This document shows, one piece after another, positions 16,421 through 24,853 of a stretch of DNA of 64,000 bases. Numbering within the stretch: position 1 is the first letter of the stretch; each line of letters starts with the position of its first letter. A program made the position numbers and the translations under genes. The notes under the pieces were generated by a model. That model was not told where the DNA came from. It saw nothing but the letters and a program-made list of their open reading frames with translations, and ran no database searches. The DNA is from Enemella evansiae (GTDB lineage Bacteria > Actinomycetota > Actinomycetes > Propionibacteriales > Propionibacteriaceae), in the NCBI RefSeq assembly GCF_002250705.1, contig NZ_NMVP01000002.1, forward strand, positions 62,001 through 126,000, read 5' to 3'.

Positions 16421-19400
16421 TCGGGTTCCATCATCTGCTGCAGCGGGACGGTGTCGCCGTCGTCGTCCTGTTTGCCGGAATCCCTGTTCCGGTGGGAGAT
16501 CCGCTCCCGGAACTTCTCCACCAGGTGGTAGAGCACCGGTACCAGCACCAGGGTGAGCAGCGTCGAGGAGACCAGGCCGCCGATCACCACGATCGCCAGC
16601 GACTTGGAGATGAACACCCCGCCGCCGGTGATCCCGATCGCCATCGGCACCAGCGCCATGATGGTGGCCAGTGCGGTCATGATGATCGGCCGCAGCCGCA
16701 ACCGGGCGCCGTGGATCACCGCATCGTCGATGTCGGCGCCCTCGTTGCGGTAGTGGTTCACCAGGTCGATCAGCACGATCGCGTTGGTGACCACGATGCC
16801 GATCAGCATCAGCAACCCGATCATCGACGGGATCCCGAGCGCGGTGCCGGTGGCCAGCAGCAGGCCGATCGCACCGGTCGCGGCGAACGGCACCGACACC
16901 AGCAGGATCAGCGGCTGCAGCAGGGAGCGGAAGGTCGCCACCATCACCATGTAGACGATCGCGATCGCCACCAGCATGGCGATTCCGAGCTGTTGGAAGG
17001 CGTCCTGCTGTTCGGTGGAGACGCCGGCGATCTGGGCCTGGGTGCCGGTGGGCAGCTGCAACCGGTCCAACCCGGCCTGCAGATCGCGGGTCGCGGTGGA
17101 CAGATCGCCGGAGGTGTTCGCCGCGGTGATCGTCACCGTCCGCTCCCCATCGGCTCGCTTGATCGCCGCGGACACCGGCACCTCGACCACATCGGCGACC
17201 TCGGTGAGCCGCCGCGGTTCACCCTTGATGTTCTTGGCCAGTTCGGATTTCTGCTTCATCTCCTCGGCCTGCTGCTGCGACTCCGCGGCCTCGGTGCGCG
17301 AGTCGTTCAGCTTGGTCTGCTGTTCGTCCAGCGCATCGAGCTGGTCGTTCAGCTTGCTCGCCTGCTCCCGCAGCTGCTTGACCTGTTCGTCGCGCTGCGC
17401 GCGGGCCTGGGCCAGTGCCTGCTGTTGGGCGGCCGCCGCAGCCTGCTGCTGGGCGGCGGCCTGCTGCTGCGGGCTGAGCCCCGCGGCCGCTCCGGGTACG
17501 CCTCCGCTCCCGGCGGCACCCGCCCCGGCCCCAGCACCCGCACCGGCACCGGCTGCGGCCGCTCCGGCACCCGCGGTCAGCGGGGCGCTCTGCAACTGGG
17601 CGATCTGGTTGTTCAGCTCGTCGCGGCTGTCGCGCAGTTCCCGGCGCTGCTTGTCCAGCTGCTCCTGCTGGTCGTCGAGCTGTTGCATCGCCTTGTCCTG
17701 CTGCTTCTGCGTCTGCGCGTCCTGCTCCGCGGTCAGCTCGTCACTGATCCGCTTGCGGGCATCGGCGGTCTGCTGCTGGGTGACCGGCAGCTGCAGCTGT
17801 TCCAACTCCTGCTTGTTCCGCAGCGGGGGCCCCGAGCGCAGCACCAGGTCCTGGCTGCGGCCGTCGATGGTGACCTGGGTGAGCGTCTGACCCTGAACCG
17901 CCTGCAGCACCGCCTGGCCGATGGTGCCCTGGTTCATCCCGTACCGACCGGCGTCACCGGGGCGTACGTTCACCTGCAGCACGCTCTGCCGTTCCGCCAG
18001 GTCGGAGCGCACGTCGGCGGCGCTCGGTTGGTCCGACATCATCGCGACGACCTGATCGCTGGCCTGCTGCAGGGCGGCCTCGTCGCGACCGGTGATGGTC
18101 ACCTCGAGGTTGTTGGCGCCGACCGATTCACCCTGGCTGAGCGTGACCTTGCCCAGTTCGGGCCGGTTCTCCACAGCGGCCCGGATCCGGGCCGCCGCAC
18201 CGGGGTCCTTGGGCTCCGGTTTCAGGGTGATGCTGTAGGAGGCGGTGTTGGTCTGTGCACCGCCGCCGGTGAACGCCGCCGCCAACCCGCCACCGCCCAC
18301 AGTGGTCTGATAGGACTGCACGGCCGGGTCGGCGGCCAGGATGGCCTCGACCTTGCGTGCGCTCGCATCGGTCTCGGTCAGCGCGGTGCCGACCGGCAGC
18401 TCCTGGTTCAGGTTCAGCGTCGTCTGCTCGGACTCACCGAGGAAGTCGGTCTTCAACCGGGTGGCGCCGATCATGGTGCCGGCGAACAGCACCACCGCGA
18501 TCACCAGGGTGATCAGCGGCCGGCGCAGCGTCCAGCGCAGGACCGGGAGATATCCCTTCTGCAGGGGCGTTTCCCGGGTCTCGTGGGAGGCCAGCGACTG
18601 ACCGTTCGCCTCCTCGGCGAGCTTCGCGGCCTGCTTTTTCGACGGCTTCATGAACCAGTAGGACAGCACCGGCACGATCGTCAACGAGACCACCAGCGAG
18701 GCCAGCAGGGCGACCGACACGGTCACCGCGAACGGGCGGAACAGCTCACCGACCTGGCCGGAGACCAGCGCGATCGGCAGGAACACCGCGACCGTGGTGA
18801 TGGTCGACGCGGTGACCGCGCCGGCCACCTCGCGGACCGCGCCGACGATCAGCCCGGTCCCCCACGGTTCGCCCAATCCCTGATGGCGCTTGATGTTCTC
18901 GATCACCACGATCGAGTCATCGACGACCCGGCCGACCGCGACGGTCAGCGCGGAGAGGGTGAGCAGGTTGAGCGTGTAGCCGCCGACAGACAGCCCGATC
19001 ATCGCGATCAGCAGCGACAGCGGGATCGAGATCGCGGTGATGATCGTCGAGCGGACCGAGAGCAGGAAGACCAGGATCACCAGCACCGCCATCAGCAGGC
19101 CCAGCCCGCCCTCGGTGCTCAGGTCGTGGATCGACTGCTCCACATACGGCGCCTGGTCGAAGACCGTGGTGAAGCTGGTGTCGTCACCGAGTTCCCGGCT
19201 CAACGAGGGCAGCAGATCCTTGACCTCGTTGGAGACGGTGACGGTGTTGGCCTCGGGGGTCTTGGTGATCGACAGGCTGAGCGAGGGCCGGCCGTTCACC
19301 CGGGAGATGCTGGTCGCCTCCTTGGGGCCGACGGTGACATCGGCGACCTGCCCCAGCGACACCGACCCGTCGGTGCCCTGCAACTGGATGTTGCGCACAT

Positions 19401-20112
19401 CCTCGACCGAGCCGAGGCTGCGGCCCACCTGGATCGACACGTTGCGGCCGTCCTGGACCACCTGACCACCGGGGATCGCGGCCTGGTACGCCGTGATCAG
19501 CTGGCTGAGCTGGGACATGTCGATCGAGTAGCGATCCAGATCGGCGGGCCGGGTGGTGATGGTGACGACCTGTTCCTGCTGACCGGTCACCTGCACATCG
19601 CGTACGCCCGGCAGGGCGCGCAGCCGCGGCGCGGCCACATTCTCCAACTGGTCGCCCAGCTGGAGGGGATCCTTGCTCGAGGAGACCGCCAGCAGCGCGA
19701 CCGGAAGATCGTCCAGGCTGCCGACGCTGACGGTGGGCTTCACATCGGCGGGCAGCTTGCCGGCGGCCCCGTCCACCGCGGTCCGGACCTTGCCCTCCAT
19801 CTGGGTCAGGTCGTCGTTGTAGTCCCACTCCACCTGCACCTGGGAGGTGTTCGCCGAGGAGGTCGAGTTGACCTTGGTGACACCGCTGACCGCGCGCACC
19901 GCGTCCTCGATCGGTTTGGTGACATCACGCTCGACCGTCTGCGAGGGCGCCCCCGGATAGACCGCGACCACGGTCGCACCGGGCAGCTTGAGCGATGGGT
20001 ACAACTCCTGCTTCAGCGAGGTGGTGGCGTACAGGCCGAAGCCGACGATCACCAGACTGATCAGGATCACCACGGCCCGGTTGGCCAGGCTGAGGCGGGT
20101 GGCTCGGACCAC
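16411..20112 (-). CDS. RND efflux permease with inserted coiled-coil hairpin
   Basis: A 1233-aa AcrB/HAE1-type pump, longer than the usual 1020-1070. Helix 1 is at about 12-32, and the proton-relay aspartates are in GRVVDDSIVVIEN (D398-D399). Porter loops follow helix 1 (33-335) and helix 7 (550-1035). Residues about 775-968 are an insertion in the second porter loop: a Q/E/K-rich helix (778-843), an Ala/Gly linker (846-868) and a second Q/E/K-rich helix (880-960), reading as an antiparallel coiled coil on the outer face. GTG 20112 has GAGGAG 5 nt upstream. The tetR gene lies upstream on the same strand with an operator in the gap. No adaptor (membrane fusion protein) gene is nearby. Confidence 0.87.
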   Translation of the reverse strand: MVRATRLSLANRAVVILISLVIVGFGLYATTSLKQELYPSLKLPGATVVAVYPGAPSQTVERDVTKPIEDAVRAVSGVTKVNSTSSANTSQVQVEWDYNDDLTQMEGKVRTAVDGAAGKLPADVKPTVSVGSLDDLPVALLAVSSSKDPLQLGDQLENVAAPRLRALPGVRDVQVTGQQEQVVTITTRPADLDRYSIDMSQLSQLITAYQAAIPGGQVVQDGRNVSIQVGRSLGSVEDVRNIQLQGTDGSVSLGQVADVTVGPKEATSISRVNGRPSLSLSITKTPEANTVTVSNEVKDLLPSLSRELGDDTSFTTVFDQAPYVEQSIHDLSTEGGLGLLMAVLVILVFLLSVRSTIITAISIPLSLLIAMIGLSVGGYTLNLLTLSALTVAVGRVVDDSIVVIENIKRHQGLGEPWGTGLIVGAVREVAGAVTASTITTVAVFLPIALVSGQVGELFRPFAVTVSVALLASLVVSLTIVPVLSYWFMKPSKKQAAKLAEEANGQSLASHETRETPLQKGYLPVLRWTLRRPLITLVIAVVLFAGTMIGATRLKTDFLGESEQTTLNLNQELPVGTALTETDASARKVEAILAADPAVQSYQTTVGGGGLAAAFTGGGAQTNTASYSITLKPEPKDPGAAARIRAAVENRPELGKVTLSQGESVGANNLEVTITGRDEAALQQASDQVVAMMSDQPSAADVRSDLAERQSVLQVNVRPGDAGRYGMNQGTIGQAVLQAVQGQTLTQVTIDGRSQDLVLRSGPPLRNKQELEQLQLPVTQQQTADARKRISDELTAEQDAQTQKQQDKAMQQLDDQQEQLDKQRRELRDSRDELNNQIAQLQSAPLTAGAGAAAAGAGAGAGAGAGAAGSGGVPGAAAGLSPQQQAAAQQQAAAAAQQQALAQARAQRDEQVKQLREQASKLNDQLDALDEQQTKLNDSRTEAAESQQQAEEMKQKSELAKNIKGEPRRLTEVADVVEVPVSAAIKRADGERTVTITAANTSGDLSTATRDLQAGLDRLQLPTGTQAQIAGVSTEQQDAFQQLGIAMLVAIAIVYMVMVATFRSLLQPLILLVSVPFAATGAIGLLLATGTALGIPSMIGLLMLIGIVVTNAIVLIDLVNHYRNEGADIDDAVIHGARLRLRPIIMTALATIMALVPMAIGITGGGVFISKSLAIVVIGGLVSSTLLTLVLVPVLYHLVEKFRERISHRNRDSGKQDDDGDTVPLQQMMEPDAG

Positions 20113-20152
20113 GGGGACTCCTCGGGTGCAGCTGGAACGGCCATCCGCTCAC

Positions 20153-20203
20153 CTACCGGGCGGCCGGTAGAAGACATTAGGCCTTGTCACCACCCCCGGC
20201 CAA
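20153..20203 (-). promoter_or_regulatory. RND promoter with TetR-type palindrome
   Basis: Reading the minus strand, TTGGCC (20203-20198) and TAATGT (20179-20174) are separated by 18 bp and make a plausible promoter. Just downstream lies a perfect 18-bp palindrome, CTACCGG (20153-20159) - GCGG - CCGGTAG (20164-20170), at the expected transcription start. It is a good candidate operator for the TetR protein encoded upstream. Confidence 0.6.
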
Positions 20204-20241
20204 TCCGGCGGATCCCCGAACCGACCCGGGGTCGTCTCCGC

Positions 20242-20796
20242 CTAGAGGCGGAGCAGCTCGTTGACCACCTGCAACAGTTCGTCCACCACTTCGTCCTCGC
20301 CGGCGTCCGGGGCGACCTCACCGGCCGAGAGCGCGACCCCGGCGGCGGCCAGGGCGCAGCGGGCGCGCAGCAGATCGGCATTGGAGGGGTCCGGCCCGGC
20401 CAGCCAGCGCTGCACCCGGTTGCCGGCCTCGACCAGCTCACCGGCCCGTTCGGCCAGGGCGTTCAGCACGCTGGGGTCGGTGGCCACCAGCGACCCGATC
20501 TCGCGGTGGCGTACCAACCCCTGGAGATAGCGCCGCATCAACCGCTCCACCCCGGCCCGATCGCGGGTGAGGCCCGCCAACTGGGCCGCGACATCACGGA
20601 ACTCGACGACCACCGGATCCAGGATCGCCTCCAGCAGCGCCAGCTTCGAGGGGAAGTGGTAGTAGAGCGAGGCCTTGGTGATGCCGACCTCCTCGGCGAT
20701 CTCCCGCAGGCTGGTCTGCTCGAATCCCTGGCGCCGCATCAACCGGATCGCCGCGTCGATGATCGCGGCCTTGGTGTCCGAGCTCGGCGATGGCAT
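20242..20796 (-). CDS. TetR-family transcriptional regulator
   Basis: A 184-aa repressor. Residues 8-55 hold the TetR helix-turn-helix: AAIIDAAIRLMRRQGFEQTS, LREIAEEVGITKASLYYHF and SKLALLEAIL. The remaining two thirds form the ligand-binding helices (about 60-180), with no recognisable ligand class. ATG 20796 gives the normal short N-terminus; the frame is open further upstream but that extension is low-complexity. The gene precedes the RND pump by 129 nt on the same strand, with an 18-bp palindrome in the gap, so repression of the pump until a toxic ligand binds is the likely circuit. Confidence 0.86.
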   Translation of the reverse strand: MPSPSSDTKAAIIDAAIRLMRRQGFEQTSLREIAEEVGITKASLYYHFPSKLALLEAILDPVVVEFRDVAAQLAGLTRDRAGVERLMRRYLQGLVRHREIGSLVATDPSVLNALAERAGELVEAGNRVQRWLAGPDPSNADLLRARCALAAAGVALSAGEVAPDAGEDEVVDELLQVVNELLRL

Positions 20797-20990
20797 GGGG
20801 GCATTCTGGCGAGTCCGCCCGCCGGCGCCAAACCCGGGCCGGGTCGGCGCGCCCACCGGAGGAGATGAACCACTTCTCACAAACAGGTCACGACTGCGGG
20901 AACGACACGGACGACTCCGGCCGTCCATGCCTACACTGTGCTCGCCCGCCGGAGGGGATCCGGCGGACAATTTGTGGGAGGAACAGCCCA

Positions 20991-21566
20991 GTGACTGACC
21001 TGGTCGCCCGGACACCCTTCGCGGACACCCGCGCGAGCGATCTGCGATTCTCCGCCGGTAAGGCGCTTCGGCGCGGTCGGCGCGCCCTGCCGACCGCCCT
21101 GGCCGAATGCCCCGGGCCCAGCGCCGGCGGCGCGAGCTGCACCCTGCGGATCCTCGGCGCCTCCCATCAGGTGGTGCTGGATCTCGGCGACTGCCGCTGG
21201 GTGGAGACGCTCTCCTGCGGCACCGACGGGGAGCCGGTGAACTTTCCCAACGGCAGCGTGCAGCTGATCGGCGACTGGGCGTACGCCTGCCGGATGGAGC
21301 TCGATCTGGCTCCCGATGCCGCCGCGATGGCGGCGGTGTCCGCCGGCCTGGACGAGTTGCAGCACACGGTACGCCTGGGCGTGCGCTTCGCCGGCGACCC
21401 GCACGCCCGCACCGTGATCGGCGCCTCGGTGCGCCGCGACGGTGCCACCGAGGTGCTCACCTGGGAGACCTGGCACCTCTATCCGCAGCACGGCGAGATC
21501 GTGCACACTGTGTCCACCGCACAGGTGCTGACCAACTGGGAGGGAGCGGCATGTCCGACGCACTGA
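20991..21566 (+). CDS. DUF2617-family protein
   Basis: A 191-aa soluble protein that I assign to DUF2617 by its sequence (LRILGASHQVVLDLG, VETLSC, WETWHLYPQHGEIVHT) and by its neighbours. The N-terminus carries TPFADTRASDLRFSAG, and the C-terminus reads STAQVLTNWEGA. No enzymatic motif is recognisable. GTG 20991 is the start because GGGAGG lies about 9 nt upstream. It opens a four-gene unit with a small lipoprotein (16-nt overlap), a DUF350 membrane protein and a spermidine-synthase-like enzyme. This arrangement recurs in actinobacteria and suggests a shared, uncharacterised envelope function. Confidence 0.68.
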   Translation: MTDLVARTPFADTRASDLRFSAGKALRRGRRALPTALAECPGPSAGGASCTLRILGASHQVVLDLGDCRWVETLSCGTDGEPVNFPNGSVQLIGDWAYACRMELDLAPDAAAMAAVSAGLDELQHTVRLGVRFAGDPHARTVIGASVRRDGATEVLTWETWHLYPQHGEIVHTVSTAQVLTNWEGAACPTH

Positions 21567-21823
21567 AACGGCGTGGGCTGCTCGCCCTGATCGGTGGCGC
21601 GGCACTGCTGCCACTGGTCGGCTGCAGCAGCAACGCCCGCTGCCGGGAGCAGTACATCGCGCAGTACCGATCGACCCATGCCGGCGCCTCGCCCTCCGAG
21701 GCCGAGATCGCCAGCGCGTGCGCCACCTCCCGGTCGCGCTCGGGCACCAGCGGTGGCTACTACGGCACCGGCTACCGCGGCTCCCGCCGCGGCGGTAGCA
21801 GCAGCAGTTCCGGCGGCAAGTGA
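21551..21823 (+). CDS. Small serine/glycine-rich lipoprotein
   Basis: A 90-aa protein with a lipoprotein signal: KRRGLLALIGGAALLPLVGC, with the lipobox LVGC giving a mature N-terminal cysteine at about residue 25. The twin arginine before the hydrophobic stretch could direct Tat export. The mature part has two further cysteines (C33 and C57) and ends in a tail rich in Gly, Ser, Arg and Tyr (SGGYYGTGYRGSRRGG). It matches no family I recognise. It overlaps the DUF2617 gene by 16 nt with its own GGGAGGGAG site, so coupled translation is likely. It lies upstream of DUF350 in the same unit. Confidence 0.65.
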   Translation: MSDALKRRGLLALIGGAALLPLVGCSSNARCREQYIAQYRSTHAGASPSEAEIASACATSRSRSGTSGGYYGTGYRGSRRGGSSSSSGGK

Positions 21824-21859
21824 ACGGCCGGTTCGTGGCCACCGAGATGATGGAGTGAC

Positions 21860-22291
21860 ATGCCTGAGATTGCACAGATCGGCTTCGACATCCTCGCCAG
21901 CCTCGCCTATGGCGTGGTCAGCCTGATCCTGATGGTGCTGGGTGTCTGGCTGGTCGACCTGCTCACCCCCGGCAAGCTGGTCGACCTGATCTGGCGCGAG
22001 CGCAAGGTGGCGCCGGTGATCCACGTGGCCTCGGCGATCCTCGCGGTGGCGCTGATCATCCGGCAGGCGATCCTCTCCTCGGCCGACCAGCTGGTACCCG
22101 GGCTGATCTCGACCGCCGTCTACGGCGTGATCGGGCTGATCCTGATGGCGATCGCGTTCTTCGTGATCGATGCGATCACCCCCGGCAAGCTCGGTGAACT
22201 GTTGACCTCCGAAGGCATGCACCCCGCGGTCTGGGTGACCGCGGCCTCGCAGATCTCGGTCGGCCTGATCATGGCCGCCGCCATCTCGTGA
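21860..22291 (+). CDS. DUF350-family membrane protein
   Basis: A 143-aa membrane protein made of two similar halves (about 9-65 and 80-140). Each begins with a YGV(V/I)xLILM helix and then D(L/A)(L/I)TPGKL (residues about 33-40 and 105-112), which is the internal DUF350 duplication. Four helices are predicted. Its biochemical role is unknown. In other bacteria DUF350 proteins accompany spermidine-synthase-like membrane enzymes and stress-envelope genes, as here. ATG 21860 lies 36 nt after the lipoprotein gene. Its TGA overlaps the GTG of the aminopropyltransferase gene (GTGA). Confidence 0.75.
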   Translation: MPEIAQIGFDILASLAYGVVSLILMVLGVWLVDLLTPGKLVDLIWRERKVAPVIHVASAILAVALIIRQAILSSADQLVPGLISTAVYGVIGLILMAIAFFVIDAITPGKLGELLTSEGMHPAVWVTAASQISVGLIMAAAIS

Positions 22292-23934
22292 CCCGGGCCG
22301 GGGACCAGCTGACGGAAACCGGGCCCCGCGCACTGCCCCGCCGGGCCGGGGCGCTGGTCTTCGGCGCCGTCTTCCTCTGCGCCAGCTGCGGCATGGTCTA
22401 TGAGCTGGCGCTGATCGCGATCGGCTCCTATCTGCTCGGCAACGCCGTGGTGCAGGCCTCGATCGTGCTCTCGGTGATGGTCTTCGCGATGGGCATCGGC
22501 GCGCTGCTGTCCAAGCGGCTCGTCGGGCGCGCGGCGGCCGGGTTCGCGGTGATCGAACTGGCCCTCGGCCTGCTCGGCGGGATGAGCGTGGTGCTGCTCT
22601 ACACCAGCTTCGCCTGGTTGCAGGCGTACACCCTGGCCCTGGTCATCCTGGCCCTGCTGATCGGCGGCCTGATCGGCGCGGAGATCCCGCTGCTGATGAA
22701 CCTGCTGCAACAGATCCGACAGCGCCGCGCCTCCGACGAGGTCGCCGACATGTTCGCCGCGGACTATGTGGGCGGGCTGGTCGGCGGGTTGGTGTTCCCC
22801 TTCCTGCTGCTGCCCACCCTCGGGCTGTTGAAGGGCACCCTGGTCACCGGTGCGGTGAACGCGGTGGTCGGTTCGGTGGTGGTGCTCTGGCTGTTCCGCG
22901 ACACCATCGCCCGCCGAGTACGCCGAGTGCTCACCGCGGGACTGGCGCTGGTGCTCGCCCTGCTCGCCGCCACCTGGGTGTTCAGCGACGAGATCGAGGT
23001 GACCAGTCGCCAGCAGCTCTACAGCGCGCCGATCATCCACGCCGAACGCACGCCCTATCAGGAGATCGTGCTCACCCGCCTCGAACCGCGCGACGACACC
23101 CGCCTCTTCCTGAACGGCAACCTGCAGCTGTCCTCAACCGACGAGTACCGCTACCACGAGGCGCTGGTGCATCCGGTGATGGCGCCGGACGCGAACGGAG
23201 CCACCCCGAAGCGGGTGCTGGTGCTCGGCGGCGGGGACGGGATGGCGGTCCGGGAACTGCTCAAGTATCCGGTCGAACAGATCACCCTGGTCGACCTCGA
23301 TCCCGCGATGACCCGGTTGGCACGCACCAATCCCCGGCTGCGCGAGCTGAACCGTGGCTCCCTCGACGACCCCCGGGTGCGGATCATCAACGACGACGCC
23401 TTTTCGTATCTGCGCAGCAATGCCGGGGCCTCCGGCGCCCGGGTGCAGTTCGACGCGATCGTCCAGGATCTGCCCGATCCGAGCAACGAGGCACTCGCGA
23501 AGCTCTATTCGGTCGAGATGTTCGGGATGGCGCGCAATGCCCTGGCCCCGCAGGGGCGGATGGTGGTGCAGTCCACCTCGCCCTACTTCGCCAGGGACGC
23601 CTATTGGTGCATCGGCGCGACCCTGCGGGAGGCCGGGTTCGCCACCAGCGGCTACCACGTCGACGTGCCCAGCTTCGGCGACTGGGGGTTCTTCCTGGTC
23701 TCCCGACCCGGGGAGGCCGGCGCCGCCGCCGGCGGACAGGCCGATCCGCAGGCACCCGGTGGGCCGCCGGTGACGATGTCGCCGACGCTGACCGATCTGC
23801 GGTTCCTCACCCCCGAGGTGCTGGCCGGCGCCCGGGCGTTCCCGCGGGACGCCGGTTATCGGCCGGTCAAGGTGTCGACCCTGCTGGAGCCGGCAGTGAT
23901 GGAGTACCACCGCAAGGGCTGGCGTACCTATTGA
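22288..23934 (+). CDS. Membrane-anchored spermidine-synthase-like aminopropyltransferase
   Basis: A 548-aa protein. Residues about 20-230 contain seven or so membrane helices, and residues about 250-540 form a spermidine-synthase fold. The nucleotide-binding loop is VLVLGGGDGMAVRELL, with the acidic LVDLDP after strand 2. The aminopropyl-transfer region reads IVQDLPDPSNEALAKLYSVEMF, where the family has a catalytic aspartate. These fused enzymes are annotated as polyamine aminopropyltransferases, although the true acceptor in actinobacteria is uncertain. GTG 22288 overlaps the DUF350 stop. It is the last gene of the DUF2617-lipoprotein-DUF350 unit. Confidence 0.78.
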   Translation: MTRAGDQLTETGPRALPRRAGALVFGAVFLCASCGMVYELALIAIGSYLLGNAVVQASIVLSVMVFAMGIGALLSKRLVGRAAAGFAVIELALGLLGGMSVVLLYTSFAWLQAYTLALVILALLIGGLIGAEIPLLMNLLQQIRQRRASDEVADMFAADYVGGLVGGLVFPFLLLPTLGLLKGTLVTGAVNAVVGSVVVLWLFRDTIARRVRRVLTAGLALVLALLAATWVFSDEIEVTSRQQLYSAPIIHAERTPYQEIVLTRLEPRDDTRLFLNGNLQLSSTDEYRYHEALVHPVMAPDANGATPKRVLVLGGGDGMAVRELLKYPVEQITLVDLDPAMTRLARTNPRLRELNRGSLDDPRVRIINDDAFSYLRSNAGASGARVQFDAIVQDLPDPSNEALAKLYSVEMFGMARNALAPQGRMVVQSTSPYFARDAYWCIGATLREAGFATSGYHVDVPSFGDWGFFLVSRPGEAGAAAGGQADPQAPGGPPVTMSPTLTDLRFLTPEVLAGARAFPRDAGYRPVKVSTLLEPAVMEYHRKGWRTY

Positions 23935-23994
23935 GCGGAGGCGTTTGATTCCCCGTGGGTGATGGGTATCCACACATACGGTCGGGGCGCCGCT

Positions 23995-24027
23995 TGGGGC
24001 GTACCTCGGGGGCGCTGGGGCGTACCT
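23995..24027 (+). repeat. Pair of 12-bp direct repeats upstream of the EcsC-like gene
   Basis: TGGGGCGTACCT occurs at 23995-24006 and again at 24016-24027, a period of 21 bp or two helical turns. It lies about 70 nt upstream of the EcsC-like start in a 160-bp intergenic region that shows no other clear signal. Confidence 0.5.
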
Positions 24028-24094
24028 GTGAGCCCGCACCACCCGCTTTTGTCGACATATGCAAGGATCGGCGCAAACCGATCGAGGAGGAGAG

Positions 24095-24814
24095 ATGGGA
24101 CTGTTCGACCTGATCCGTGGCGGGCGTAAGAACGACGCCGCGACCACCCGCTCGGCCCTGGACGAGGCCCGGGACCCCCAGGCCGACTCCGATGGTGCGG
24201 TGAACCGGCTGATCCAGAAGATTCTCGCCACCGGGCTCGACGGCGCCGGCCCGTACGCCTCTGCGGTCAAGGTCGCCGAGAAGGCCCGTTCGTCCAGCAA
24301 GGACACCGACAAGGCGATCTCGAAGATCATCTCCCAGCACACCCGCACCGGTGCGGCCGGCGGTTTCGTCACCAGCCTGGGCGGCTTCATCACCCTGCCG
24401 GTGGCGCTGCCGGTGAACGTGTTCGAGTTCTATGTGCAGGCGACCCGGATGGTCGGCGCGATCGCCACGCTGCGCGGTTACGACGTCAGCCAGCCCGACA
24501 TCCGCACCGCGGTGCTGCTGACCCTGGTGGGCCAGGATTCGCAGAAGGTGCTGAAGGACGCCGGCGTACCGGTCGGCGCGCTCGGTGGCCGGGTGACCGC
24601 CCTGGCGCTGCGCGGGCTGCCGCGCTCGGCGCTGATGGTGATCAACAAGGCGATCGGGTTCCGGGTGCTGCGTTCGGTCGGCACCAAGTCGCTGTCCCGC
24701 CTCGGCCGGATGGTGCCCGTCGCCGGCGGTGCGCTCGGTGGCGCCCTGGACGGTTGGCTGATGAAGCGGATCGGCAAGGCGGCGCAGAAGGAGTTCCCGA
24801 CCCTGCGCGGCTGA
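24095..24814 (+). CDS. EcsC-family protein
   Basis: A 239-aa protein whose central part (about 85-165) matches the EcsC pattern: GAAGGFVTSLGGFITLPVALP, FEFYVQATRMVGAIATLRGYD and RTAVLLTLVG. The N-terminal 40 residues are charged, and glycine-rich hydrophobic stretches at about 90-110 and 210-225 suggest membrane association. EcsC was named from the Bacillus Ecs transporter region but has no established reaction. I use ATG 24095 because GAGGAGGAGAG immediately precedes it; a frame beginning at 24059 adds 12 residues without a ribosome site. It appears monocistronic. Confidence 0.72.
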   Translation: MGLFDLIRGGRKNDAATTRSALDEARDPQADSDGAVNRLIQKILATGLDGAGPYASAVKVAEKARSSSKDTDKAISKIISQHTRTGAAGGFVTSLGGFITLPVALPVNVFEFYVQATRMVGAIATLRGYDVSQPDIRTAVLLTLVGQDSQKVLKDAGVPVGALGGRVTALALRGLPRSALMVINKAIGFRVLRSVGTKSLSRLGRMVPVAGGALGGALDGWLMKRIGKAAQKEFPTLRG

Positions 24815-24853
24815 TTCGGGAATAGTCCCCGCGGGGGCGGGGTTGGCCGAAGC

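Noticed and set aside
17490..17580. CRISPR-like or tandem-repeat array
   Set aside because: The repetition is Ala/Gly codons of the linker in the RND insertion, with no regular repeat-spacer structure. No CRISPR array was seen anywhere.
16306..20868. Very long plus-strand open frame (over 1500 codons) opposite the RND gene
   Set aside because: Its translation is low-complexity H/R/G/Q/D-rich without domains, and the minus strand encodes a clear RND pump. It is a GC-driven shadow.
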